NCBI GenBank assembly: GCA_947311745.1
Contig: CAMZLT010000178.1
Location: 1-30,257 of the forward strand
Length of the DNA: 30,257 nt
Direction: 5' to 3'
From: an uncultured Flavobacteriaceae bacterium
GTDB taxonomy: Bacteria > Bacteroidota > Bacteroidia > Flavobacteriales > Flavobacteriaceae
Shown in pieces: positions 8,384-16,325 of the stretch; position 1 is the first letter of the stretch, and the number at the start of each line of letters is the position of its first letter. The notes beneath the pieces were generated by a model. The model had not been told where the DNA came from. It worked only from the letters and a program-made list of their open reading frames with translations, and made no database searches. Both the position numbers and the translations under genes were made by a program.

Positions 8384-11287
8384 TTATTTATTAAAAAAAT
8401 TATCAATTTTACTATTTAATTTACTCAAGTTATTAGGTAAATCATCACTATCTACAAGGTATAAAAAATCAAATTTATTGTACCCAAATTTATCTTTGTT
8501 CTGTTCTAAAAATTGTGTTTCTACAAATTTTTTCTTTTTCAGAAATACAGGGTCATTTGCATATCCTTTTCCTTTGGTTTCAATAATTAATGCTTTGTGT
8601 ATTTCTTTGTTTTTGCGTTTAATTATTAGAAAATCCGTAGTGTATTTTCCTATGTTTTTCCAATATGTATTTTCTTTTGCGTAGCAATTTATTACAAACT
8701 CGGTTAAACCTCTTTCGCCATTAAAATAAATTTCTAAATCACTATTTTTAAAATTGGTTAGGTTCAAAGTTTCTTTTAAAATTTGTTTTTCAAAACCACT
8801 TTGTTTAAAATCGTAAGGCAAATAATGAAATGTTTTGTCTTTGCTTTTTATAGCGTTAGAAAAATCGTATTGTTTGCTAAAATCTTCAAAAGAAGGCATC
8901 ATAATTTCCAATCCTGTTCCTTTTACAGATTGCATTTGTATATCATACATTTTTTTTACGCTTTCTAAATCAATTTCTACAGGAGCATTACGCTTGTCAA
9001 AGTCTATTATTTTTTTAGTGTCTTCAACTTTTGGATATAATTTTTCATTTTCATCAACGGGTTTTAAATTATCTACAATTAGCAAATTGGCATCTTGTTT
9101 TAAAACCTCACTTTCGGTCTGTAAGTTTCGTATTATGCTAAATGCTATTCGTATTTGAGCATTTATAAAATACAAATCATAGAGTTCATTAAAGTATTTG
9201 TTTTCGTTTTTATTGTATGTTATTTTATTGAAAATTTGTTTTAATTCTGCTTCAAATTTATTGAGTTCCGTAATTGAAATTTTGTTAAAGCTTGCTTTTG
9301 AAATATCAAAAATCCAAGCGTTGTAATTAGCAAAGTTTGTTCCTGTTTGGTCAATTATATCTGTTTGAGCATCATCAATTTTACTTAATTCGCTTGATTT
9401 TATAATTGCTGTATTTTTATACTTATCGATATTATTTAAAAGTGTTTCTAATTTTAGTTTTGTATTTGGTTTTTCTTCTTCTTCAATAGCATTATATGTT
9501 ATTTGCAATTGATAGAACTTTACTTTTGGTAACTGTAAATGTTCTATTCTTGCAAAACGTTCTATTTTTTTAGGTGCTATTTTTTTGTCAAGTTTGTTTA
9601 ATTCTTCAATACTTGTTTGTTGTTCTTTTTTTAGTTGTTGATTTAAAACAGTAGCATTATATTCGTTTAGCCAAATTCTTGCAGTTTCGTTTTTGTCTTT
9701 ATCAACTTGACGCAAACATCTACAAGAAGTTTGTAATACCATATTTTTAGGGCTTGCTCCTTTTTGTGCTAAAATAATGCCTGTTAAACTTGGGCAATCC
9801 CATCCTTCTTTACCTATTTGCACTAACAAAATATAGCGTTTTTGGGTTGCTGAAATGGTTTTAGAAACGTCAAGTGTGTTAAAAAGTAATTCGTTTTCTT
9901 TTGGTAATTTATATTGTTTATTGCCTTTATGGTAACGTAATATTTCGTTTGGATTTATTTTTAATTCTCCTGTTAAAAACGGATAAATTTCTTCTTCTAA
10001 ACTTTCAATATTACTACAATATATCGCAATTTTTGCAATATTTCCATTGTTGTAAACTGTATTTTTATAATGTTCTTGAAAATCAGCAATTCCTTTTTCT
10101 ATGATTTGAAATTTATCTAAATTTTGAGCAACTTTTACTTTTGGTGTTTTAAGAAATTTAGTAATTGCAGTTACTAGTGGATAATAATAAACGGTATTTG
10201 TAATTTGTGTAAATTTAAAAAATGCAGTATCGGTTACCATTATTTTATCTGCTTTTGATAAATACGGAGTTCCTGAGAAACCTAAAACAGTTGTAATATT
10301 TCCTGTTTGTTGCCATTTGTTTACAACTTGCCTTAATTTTATATCACCATCAGTTGCATGATGCACTTCATCAATAAGAATTGATAGGTTAGGTATTTTT
10401 CCAATTAAATTCCTTAATTCGTTTGCAAAAATATCTTTTTCGTCTTCCGTTCTTTCTATTAGGAGTTGATGATTGTCAAGTTCCGTTCTATTTAAAATAA
10501 CTTTTTCGGCATTTACGACAAAAATTTGTCCAAAAGGATTTGGTAAACATTGATTTACTTTTTGAGCATTTGGATTTCTTGCTTTATTACTTTTACTTCC
10601 TGTTTTTGCTTGGTCGAGAATGTCAAATTTTAAAAGTTTTTTAATATTACTTGCAGATGGTTCAGGCAAAACCCAACTTGGATCAAATTTTTCAATAGTT
10701 TTTAAACTTGGCACAATAGATGATTTTAATCCCGAAGGAATTAAAACTAAAAAGTTGTGTGCAAAGTTTTTATTTTCGGGTTCGTTTTGAGCAAAGTATA
10801 AATCAAGATAAATTATAGATGCCATTAAAAACGTTTTTCCTGCTCCCATTGGCAAACTCATTAAATAATCGGCATAACTTACATTGTAAAAAATATCTTT
10901 TATTATTTTCTTGTAATTTATTTGCTCAGGTTTTTGTAAAATTAAATCTGCAAGTTCTGGTAAAATCATTTTATTACCCTCTTTTTTGGTTGCAAAATTA
11001 AATAATGCCTTAGCAGATGTTTTTCTATTCATAATATCACAAGCATTGGGATATTGTAAATAATATGTATTAGTTTGATCTCTATCAATAAAAAAGCCTT
11101 CTGCAAAAAGTTGCCAAAGCGGTTTATTTTCTCCTTTTACTTTTAAAAACAAATAAGTTTCTAATGCTTGAATTTGCGTATCTCGTAGTTTTCCTTTAGT
11201 TCTTATATATGTAACAAGACTTTTAACTGTACAATCCTTTGATTGTAACCATTCATTTGTTTTCTGTTTTATTATGTTATTTAGCAT
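8384..11287 (-). CDS. Type III restriction endonuclease, Res-like helicase-nuclease
   Basis: An ATP-driven superfamily 2 translocase that moves on DNA and cuts when the sites are unmethylated. The 967-residue protein has Walker A MGAGKT (147-152), DEVHH (306-310, motif II), GFSGTP (336-341, motif III), GKEGWDCPS (492-500, motif V) and QTSCRCLR (519-526, motif VI). Near the C-terminus, TDFLIIK (884-890) followed by ALIIETKGKG (899-908) gives the Asp...Glu-x-Lys of a PD-(D/E)xK nuclease; Asp885, Glu903 and Lys905 are the likely catalytic residues. Length and domain order fit Type III Res. All motifs look intact. It is the first gene of the pair, unlike classical mod-res loci. A TAAATTTG box lies about 40 bases upstream. 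The hut genes precede it and folE follows mod, so the pair may be an insertion. Confidence 0.92.
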   Translation of the reverse strand: MLNNIIKQKTNEWLQSKDCTVKSLVTYIRTKGKLRDTQIQALETYLFLKVKGENKPLWQLFAEGFFIDRDQTNTYYLQYPNACDIMNRKTSAKALFNFATKKEGNKMILPELADLILQKPEQINYKKIIKDIFYNVSYADYLMSLPMGAGKTFLMASIIYLDLYFAQNEPENKNFAHNFLVLIPSGLKSSIVPSLKTIEKFDPSWVLPEPSASNIKKLLKFDILDQAKTGSKSNKARNPNAQKVNQCLPNPFGQIFVVNAEKVILNRTELDNHQLLIERTEDEKDIFANELRNLIGKIPNLSILIDEVHHATDGDIKLRQVVNKWQQTGNITTVLGFSGTPYLSKADKIMVTDTAFFKFTQITNTVYYYPLVTAITKFLKTPKVKVAQNLDKFQIIEKGIADFQEHYKNTVYNNGNIAKIAIYCSNIESLEEEIYPFLTGELKINPNEILRYHKGNKQYKLPKENELLFNTLDVSKTISATQKRYILLVQIGKEGWDCPSLTGIILAQKGASPKNMVLQTSCRCLRQVDKDKNETARIWLNEYNATVLNQQLKKEQQTSIEELNKLDKKIAPKKIERFARIEHLQLPKVKFYQLQITYNAIEEEEKPNTKLKLETLLNNIDKYKNTAIIKSSELSKIDDAQTDIIDQTGTNFANYNAWIFDISKASFNKISITELNKFEAELKQIFNKITYNKNENKYFNELYDLYFINAQIRIAFSIIRNLQTESEVLKQDANLLIVDNLKPVDENEKLYPKVEDTKKIIDFDKRNAPVEIDLESVKKMYDIQMQSVKGTGLEIMMPSFEDFSKQYDFSNAIKSKDKTFHYLPYDFKQSGFEKQILKETLNLTNFKNSDLEIYFNGERGLTEFVINCYAKENTYWKNIGKYTTDFLIIKRKNKEIHKALIIETKGKGYANDPVFLKKKKFVETQFLEQNKDKFGYNKFDFLYLVDSDDLPNNLSKLNSKIDNFFNK

Positions 11288-11326
11288 TATAAAATTTACT
11301 CCTTTTTAATTATCCGTTATAAATTT

Positions 11327-11334
11327 CAAATTTA
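11327..11334 (-). promoter_or_regulatory. Candidate -7 promoter box for res-mod
   Basis: Minus-strand TAAATTTG matches TAnnTTTG and sits 39 bases upstream of the res ATG in the 113-base gap after hutI. No matching TTG at -33 was found in this very AT-rich stretch, so chance occurrence is possible. Confidence 0.35.
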
Positions 11335-11400
11335 ATGCTTTTAATTTAATATCTCTTTTTATAGATAATTATTATTTTTGTCTTAACATTCATCTTAATT

Positions 11401-12636
11401 TCACATCTCCTTTCCATCAATATAAACAGAATCTATAACATTTGAACCAAACAGATATGCAATACTAGCATAGGAATGTATTTTTTTTGTGAGGATAAAA
11501 TTAGCTTTCTTTCCGATAGTAATCGAACCAACTTTATCCTGTAAGTTCATGGCATAAGCTCCGTTAATTGTTGCTGCATTTATAGCTTCTTCAGGAGTCA
11601 TTTTCATTTTTATACATGCTGTTGCAACCACAAAATTCATGTTACCTGATGGCGTAGAGCCTGGATTAAAATCGGTTGCCAAAGCTAAAGGCAATCCTAA
11701 ATCTATCATTTTACGAGCTGGTGTATATGGAATACTTAAAAAATACGAGCAACTTGGTAAAGCTACAGGCATTGTTTTGGTATTTTTTAAAATATCCATA
11801 TCCTTATCTGTTACAACTTCAAGATGATCTACCGATAAAGCATGGTACTTCACTCCTACTTCAACACCTCCGATACTAGTAAATTGGTTTACGTGAATTT
11901 TAGGTAATAAACCATATTTTTGCCCTTCCTTTAAAAGGAATTCGGTATCCTCTTTTGAAAAATAGCCTGTTTCGCAAAAAATATCTATAAAATCTGCTAA
12001 ATTTTCTTTTTGAATTACTGGTAAAATTTCATTAACCAACATTTCAAGATACGCTTGTTTGTTATTTTTATATTCTTTCGGAACGGCATGAGCTCCTAAA
12101 AATGTAGCTTTAATTTCTATTGGATAATTTTGATTTAATTTTTTAATTACACGAAGCATTTTTAATTCTGCCTCTTTGGTTAAACCGTAACCTGATTTTA
12201 TTTCAACCGCTCCTGCTCCTAATTGCATTACTTCCTCTAAACGAACCTTACTTTGGTTGTACAATTCCGTTTCGGATATTTGTTGTAGTTTTTTTGCAGA
12301 ATTTAAAATTCCTCCTCCATTATTAGCAATTTCTTCGTAAGATAAACCGTTAATTCTATCTACAAATTCGCCTTCGCGATTTCCTGCATAAACGATATGT
12401 GTATGCGAATCGCACCAAGTTGGCAAGATTATTTTATCGCTTGCATCTACAATTTTATCTACTTTAAAATCAGGACAATCAGTCATTTTTCCGTAATCGG
12501 AAATAGTATCGCCTTCAATTAACAGATAGGCATTTTTTATACTTGGTAAAATTTTCATTTCTGCACCAGAAACAAAGGAAATTTCACCTTCACGAACCTG
12601 AACTAATTCTTTTATATTTTTAAATAATATACGCAT
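11401..12636 (-). CDS. hutI: Imidazolonepropionase
   Basis: Hydrolyses 4-imidazolone-5-propanoate to N-formimino-L-glutamate, the third step of histidine degradation. The 411-residue protein belongs to the amidohydrolase barrel superfamily. Metal-binding His78 and His80 are in WCDSHTHIVYAG; His248 is in IHVNQF; Asp322 is in ATDFNPGSTPSGNM, the last metal/catalytic residue. The surrounding family motifs are intact. It begins 8 bases after the hutU stop and is the last gene of hutH-hutU-hutI. The enzyme for the next step (formiminoglutamase or formimidoyltransferase) is not in the window. No convincing terminator hairpin was found between its stop and res, only AT-rich weak pairing. Confidence 0.97.
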   Translation of the reverse strand: MRILFKNIKELVQVREGEISFVSGAEMKILPSIKNAYLLIEGDTISDYGKMTDCPDFKVDKIVDASDKIILPTWCDSHTHIVYAGNREGEFVDRINGLSYEEIANNGGGILNSAKKLQQISETELYNQSKVRLEEVMQLGAGAVEIKSGYGLTKEAELKMLRVIKKLNQNYPIEIKATFLGAHAVPKEYKNNKQAYLEMLVNEILPVIQKENLADFIDIFCETGYFSKEDTEFLLKEGQKYGLLPKIHVNQFTSIGGVEVGVKYHALSVDHLEVVTDKDMDILKNTKTMPVALPSCSYFLSIPYTPARKMIDLGLPLALATDFNPGSTPSGNMNFVVATACIKMKMTPEEAINAATINGAYAMNLQDKVGSITIGKKANFILTKKIHSYASIAYLFGSNVIDSVYIDGKEM

Positions 12637-12644
12637 ATTTACAT

Positions 12645-14642
12645 TTAAAATAATTCGTTTAAAAGCGTATCATCTACTAAATTTGGCAAGGTGATTTTTA
12701 GGTTTGGTGTTCGTTCCATTTCGCGTTTTATAGCAAATAGAGCTTCATCATTTCTTGCCCAACTTCGCCTTGCAATACCATTATTAACATCGTAAAAAAG
12801 CATACTTTTTAAACGATTTTCGGCTTCTTTTGTTCCGTCTAACAACATGCCAAAACCACCATTTATAACTTCTCCCCAACCAACACCACCGCCATTGTGA
12901 ATGGAAACCCAAGTTGCACCTCTAAAACTATCACCAATAACATTATGAATTGCCATATCTGCAGTAAATTTACTTCCATCGTAAATATTAGACGTTTCTC
13001 TATAAGGCGAATCTGTTCCGCTTACATCGTGATGATCTCTACCTAAAACAACTGCTCCTATTTTTCCACTTGCCACAGCATCGTTAAAAGCTTTTGCTAT
13101 TTTTACTCTACCTTCGGCATCGGCATATAAAATTCGTGCTTGTGAACCAACTACTAATTTATTCGCTTTAGCGTTTTTAATCCAAGTTATATTATCTTGC
13201 ATTTGTAATTGTATTTCTTTAGGCGAATGCTCCATTATTTCTTGTAAAATTTCTGCTGCAATTTTATCGGTTTCATCTAAATCGGAAGTTTTACCTGAAG
13301 TACAAACCCAACGGAAAGGACCAAAACCATAATCAAAACACATCGGACCTAAAATATCTTGTACATACGATGGATATTTAAAATCTATATTATTTTTTGC
13401 CACTATATCTGCCCCTGCACGAGATGCTTCTAATAAAAAGGCATTTCCGTAATCGAAAAAATACGTTCCTTTTTTGGTATGTTTATTAATTGCCGTTGCT
13501 TGACGACGTAACGATTCTTGTACTTTCTTTTTAAACAATTCAGGATTTTCACGTATCAAACGATTGGATTCTTCGTAAGAAATTCCGACAGGATAATAAC
13601 CACCAGTCCAAGGAATATGCAAAGAGGTTTGATCGGATCCTAAATGAACAAAAATATTTTCCGCGTAAAAACGTTCCCAAACTTCTACTACGTTTCCTAT
13701 AAAAGCAATAGAAATTACTTCATTATTCGCTTGTGCTTCTTTTGTACGTTTTATCAAATCTGCTAAAGTATCTACTAAAACATCTACCCAACCCTGTTCG
13801 TGTCGTTTTCGTGCTGCTTTTTCATTTACTTCAGCAATTACAGTAATACAGTTTGCTATATTTCCTGCTTTTGGTTGTGCACCACTCATTCCTCCTAAAC
13901 CTGAGGTTAAAAATATTTTTCCTTTTGGTGATTCGCCTTCTTTTAATACTTTTCTAAAAGCATTCATAACCGTAATGGTTGTTCCGTGTACGATTCCTTG
14001 CGGACCAATATACATAAACGAACCAGCTGTCATTTGTCCGTATTGCGTTACACCTAAAGCATTAAATTTTTCCCAATCATCTGGTTGTGAATAATTAGGA
14101 ATCATCATTCCGTTTGTAACAACAACTCTTGGAGCATCTTTTGAGGAAGGAAATAACCCCATAGGATGGCCAGAATACATATGTAAAGTCTGCTCATCAG
14201 TCATATTTGCCAAATATTGCATCGTAAGTAAATACTGTGCCCAATTTTGAAAAACCGAACCATTTCCTCCATAAGTAATTAATTCTTCTGGATGTTGTGC
14301 TACTGCAGGATTCAAATTATTTTGTATCATCAACATTATTGCTGCTGCTTGTTGTGATTTTGCAGGATATTCGGTTATGGTTCTAGCGTAAAAATCGTAA
14401 TTTGGTTTAAAACGATACATATAAATTCTACCATAATCTTGCAATTCTTGTGCAAATTCTGGTGCTAATTCGGTATGCCAATTTTTAGGAAAATAACGCA
14501 AGGCATTGCGAATAGCCATTTTTTTTTCGTCTTTAGATAAGATATCTTTTCTTTTCGGAGCTCTATTTACACCAATAGCATACGCTCGTTTTGGTGGTAA
14601 TTCTGCTGGAATACCTTGTAATATTTGTTCTTTAAATGTCAT
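12645..14642 (-). CDS. hutU: Urocanate hydratase, long form
   Basis: Adds water to urocanate using tightly bound NAD+ as electrophile, giving imidazolone propionate. The protein has 665 residues, about 100 more than the roughly 555-residue enzyme of Pseudomonas or Bacillus, and resembles the longer form found in Bacteroidetes and animals. The NAD-binding glycine loop SGLGGMSGAQPKAG is at 247-260. The active-site signature GPFRWVCTSG carries Cys447. Length excess is distributed at the N-terminal region and inserts, not as a separate recognised domain. Cytoplasmic, with no signal peptide. It is the middle gene of the hut run, 27 bases after hutH and 8 before hutI. Confidence 0.97.
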   Translation of the reverse strand: MTFKEQILQGIPAELPPKRAYAIGVNRAPKRKDILSKDEKKMAIRNALRYFPKNWHTELAPEFAQELQDYGRIYMYRFKPNYDFYARTITEYPAKSQQAAAIMLMIQNNLNPAVAQHPEELITYGGNGSVFQNWAQYLLTMQYLANMTDEQTLHMYSGHPMGLFPSSKDAPRVVVTNGMMIPNYSQPDDWEKFNALGVTQYGQMTAGSFMYIGPQGIVHGTTITVMNAFRKVLKEGESPKGKIFLTSGLGGMSGAQPKAGNIANCITVIAEVNEKAARKRHEQGWVDVLVDTLADLIKRTKEAQANNEVISIAFIGNVVEVWERFYAENIFVHLGSDQTSLHIPWTGGYYPVGISYEESNRLIRENPELFKKKVQESLRRQATAINKHTKKGTYFFDYGNAFLLEASRAGADIVAKNNIDFKYPSYVQDILGPMCFDYGFGPFRWVCTSGKTSDLDETDKIAAEILQEIMEHSPKEIQLQMQDNITWIKNAKANKLVVGSQARILYADAEGRVKIAKAFNDAVASGKIGAVVLGRDHHDVSGTDSPYRETSNIYDGSKFTADMAIHNVIGDSFRGATWVSIHNGGGVGWGEVINGGFGMLLDGTKEAENRLKSMLFYDVNNGIARRSWARNDEALFAIKREMERTPNLKITLPNLVDDTLLNELF

Positions 14643-14669
14643 TTTTTTTATTTTAAGAATCGTTTAAAA

Positions 14670-16160
14670 TTAAGAAACTATAAATTCTCTTTTAGTAACC
14701 ATTTCTATCAAATTATAAATATCGTTTTTTAAAATTCTGTCTTCCTCTAGTTTAGAAACTTTTTCTCTAATTATAGCAAAATTTTTCTCTAAAATAGCCG
14801 ATAAAGCATTTGGTCTTCTAAAATCAATTGCTTGTGCAGCATACATCAATTCTATTGCTAGTATTTTTTCTAAATTATTTAAAATTTGATTAAATTTTCT
14901 ACTTGAAATACTTCCCATTGAAACGTGATCCTCTTGTCCTAATGAAGTCGGAACGCTATCTGCCGATGGTGGAAAACACAAAGATTTATTTTCAGTAACT
15001 AATGCTGCTGTGGTATATTGCGGAATCATAAAACCTGAATTTAAACCACCTTTATCGGTAAGTAATCTTGGCAAACCAAATTTACCTTCTAATAATAAAT
15101 AACATCGTCTATCGGAAATATTTCCTAATTCTGCTACTGCTAAAGCTGCATAATCAATTGCCATTGCTAGAGGTTGTCCATGAAAATTACCACCCGAAAT
15201 TGCTTCGGTTTCACTCAATACAATCGGATTATCCGTAACGGAATTCATTTCGATTATTGCCAGTTTTTTAAGATGGTAATACGCATTACGAGATGCACCA
15301 TGTACTTGCGGAATACATCGCATTGAATACGGATCTTGCACACGAACACATTCAAAATGGTTTTTCATATTTTGCGAATCTTTAAAGAAATTTCGCATTC
15401 TTTTTGCTACTTTAAGCGTTCCTTTATATGCTCGTATTTTATGTAATTCTTTTTTAAATGGCGAAACACTACCTTGATATCCTTCAATACTCATCGCTCC
15501 TGAAAGGTCTGCTAAATTCAACAAATATTTCATTTTATCTAAACCAATCACTGCATGAGCAAGTATAAATTGTGTACCATTTATAAGTGCTAAACCCTCT
15601 TTTGCACGTAAGGTTATTGGCTCTAAATTATGCTCTTTCAATACTTTTTTAGCAGGAATAATTTTGTCGTTTATCCAAAATTCACCTTCACCTAAAAGTG
15701 GTAAAAAAAGATGCGATAATGGTGCTAAATCCCCAGAAGCACCAACCGAGCCTTGCTCTGGCACAACTGGTAACAAATCGTTTTCTATAAAATATAAAAT
15801 TCGCTTAATTACCTTTAAGCGAATACCTGAAAATCCCTGACAAAGAGCATGTACCTTTAAAATCATCATTAATTTAGACAGTTCTTTATCTATTGGTTTA
15901 CCAACACCAACAGCATGGGTAATTAATAAATTTTCTTGTAATTTATTGGTTTGTTCTGGTGTTATTTGCACATCGCACAAAGGACCAAAACCTGTATTTA
16001 TACCATAAACAGCTTTATCTCCTGATGCGATTTTATCGACTTTTTTTCTACAATTTTCAACTTTTTCAATTGCTTTATCTATTAAAACTGCTTTAATTTT
16101 ACCATTAGAAATTGCTATTGCTTTACTTATGGTAAGTGTATCTATTCCGTATCTAAACAT
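14670..16160 (-). CDS. hutH: Histidine ammonia-lyase
   Basis: Deaminates L-histidine to trans-urocanate. The 496-residue protein has the Ala141-Ser142-Gly143 triad in GSVGASGDLAPLSH, which cyclises on its own to the electrophilic MIO group. YGINTGFGP (52-60) carries the active-site Tyr52 region, and the C-terminal half contains SLGQEDHVSMGSISSRK, another family signature. Phenylalanine or tyrosine ammonia-lyase is the alternative for this fold, but the hutU and hutI neighbours settle the call. It is the first gene of the run; its ATG lies about 12 bases after the expected transcription start of a full promoter at 16179-16209. Confidence 0.97.
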   Translation of the reverse strand: MFRYGIDTLTISKAIAISNGKIKAVLIDKAIEKVENCRKKVDKIASGDKAVYGINTGFGPLCDVQITPEQTNKLQENLLITHAVGVGKPIDKELSKLMMILKVHALCQGFSGIRLKVIKRILYFIENDLLPVVPEQGSVGASGDLAPLSHLFLPLLGEGEFWINDKIIPAKKVLKEHNLEPITLRAKEGLALINGTQFILAHAVIGLDKMKYLLNLADLSGAMSIEGYQGSVSPFKKELHKIRAYKGTLKVAKRMRNFFKDSQNMKNHFECVRVQDPYSMRCIPQVHGASRNAYYHLKKLAIIEMNSVTDNPIVLSETEAISGGNFHGQPLAMAIDYAALAVAELGNISDRRCYLLLEGKFGLPRLLTDKGGLNSGFMIPQYTTAALVTENKSLCFPPSADSVPTSLGQEDHVSMGSISSRKFNQILNNLEKILAIELMYAAQAIDFRRPNALSAILEKNFAIIREKVSKLEEDRILKNDIYNLIEMVTKREFIVS

Positions 16161-16178
16161 TCTTTTTTATTGTTTGCA

Positions 16179-16209
16179 CAAATATAAGTTTAGTTTTAAA
16201 AACCTACAA
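16179..16209 (-). promoter_or_regulatory. Promoter of the hutHUI genes
   Basis: On the minus strand: TTG (16209-16207), 20 bases, TATATTTG (16186-16179), then the hutH ATG at 16160. Both boxes match the Bacteroidetes consensus at normal spacing and imply a leader of about a dozen bases. Confidence 0.8.
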
Positions 16210-16234
16210 AAAAGACAGTATAAATATTATTTAA

Positions 16235-16275
16235 TGACAATATGTCAGTCAAAATGAAATGGCATAAAGATTGAC
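16235..16275 (+). promoter_or_regulatory. dnaK upstream control region: palindrome plus sigma-54-like element
   Basis: Two elements are visible. TGACA-ATA-TGTCA (16235-16247) is a perfect inverted repeat with 5-base arms. TGGCAT-AAAGA-TTGAC (16260-16275) has the GG and the downstream GA exactly where sigma-54 promoters have GG (-24) and GC (-12), with one mismatch at the -12 C. The element ends 50 bases before the dnaK ATG. No TAnnTTTG box occurs in the plus-strand leader. That pattern suggests a regulated stress promoter, but the factor is an inference. Confidence 0.5.
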
Positions 16276-16325
16276 TAATTCTAAGCGAGTTTAAAATATA
16301 ATCAAAAAAATAAAACATAAATATA

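Noticed and set aside
8334..8684. Plus-strand open frame of 116 codons at the mod/res junction
   Set aside because: It spans the 3' end of res and 5' end of mod on the opposite strand; Leu/Phe-rich shadow without motifs.
6453..11287. Part of a larger defence island (BREX, DISARM or similar)
   Set aside because: Only a helicase-nuclease and a methyltransferase are present; neighbours are hutI and folE, with no other defence-type genes.
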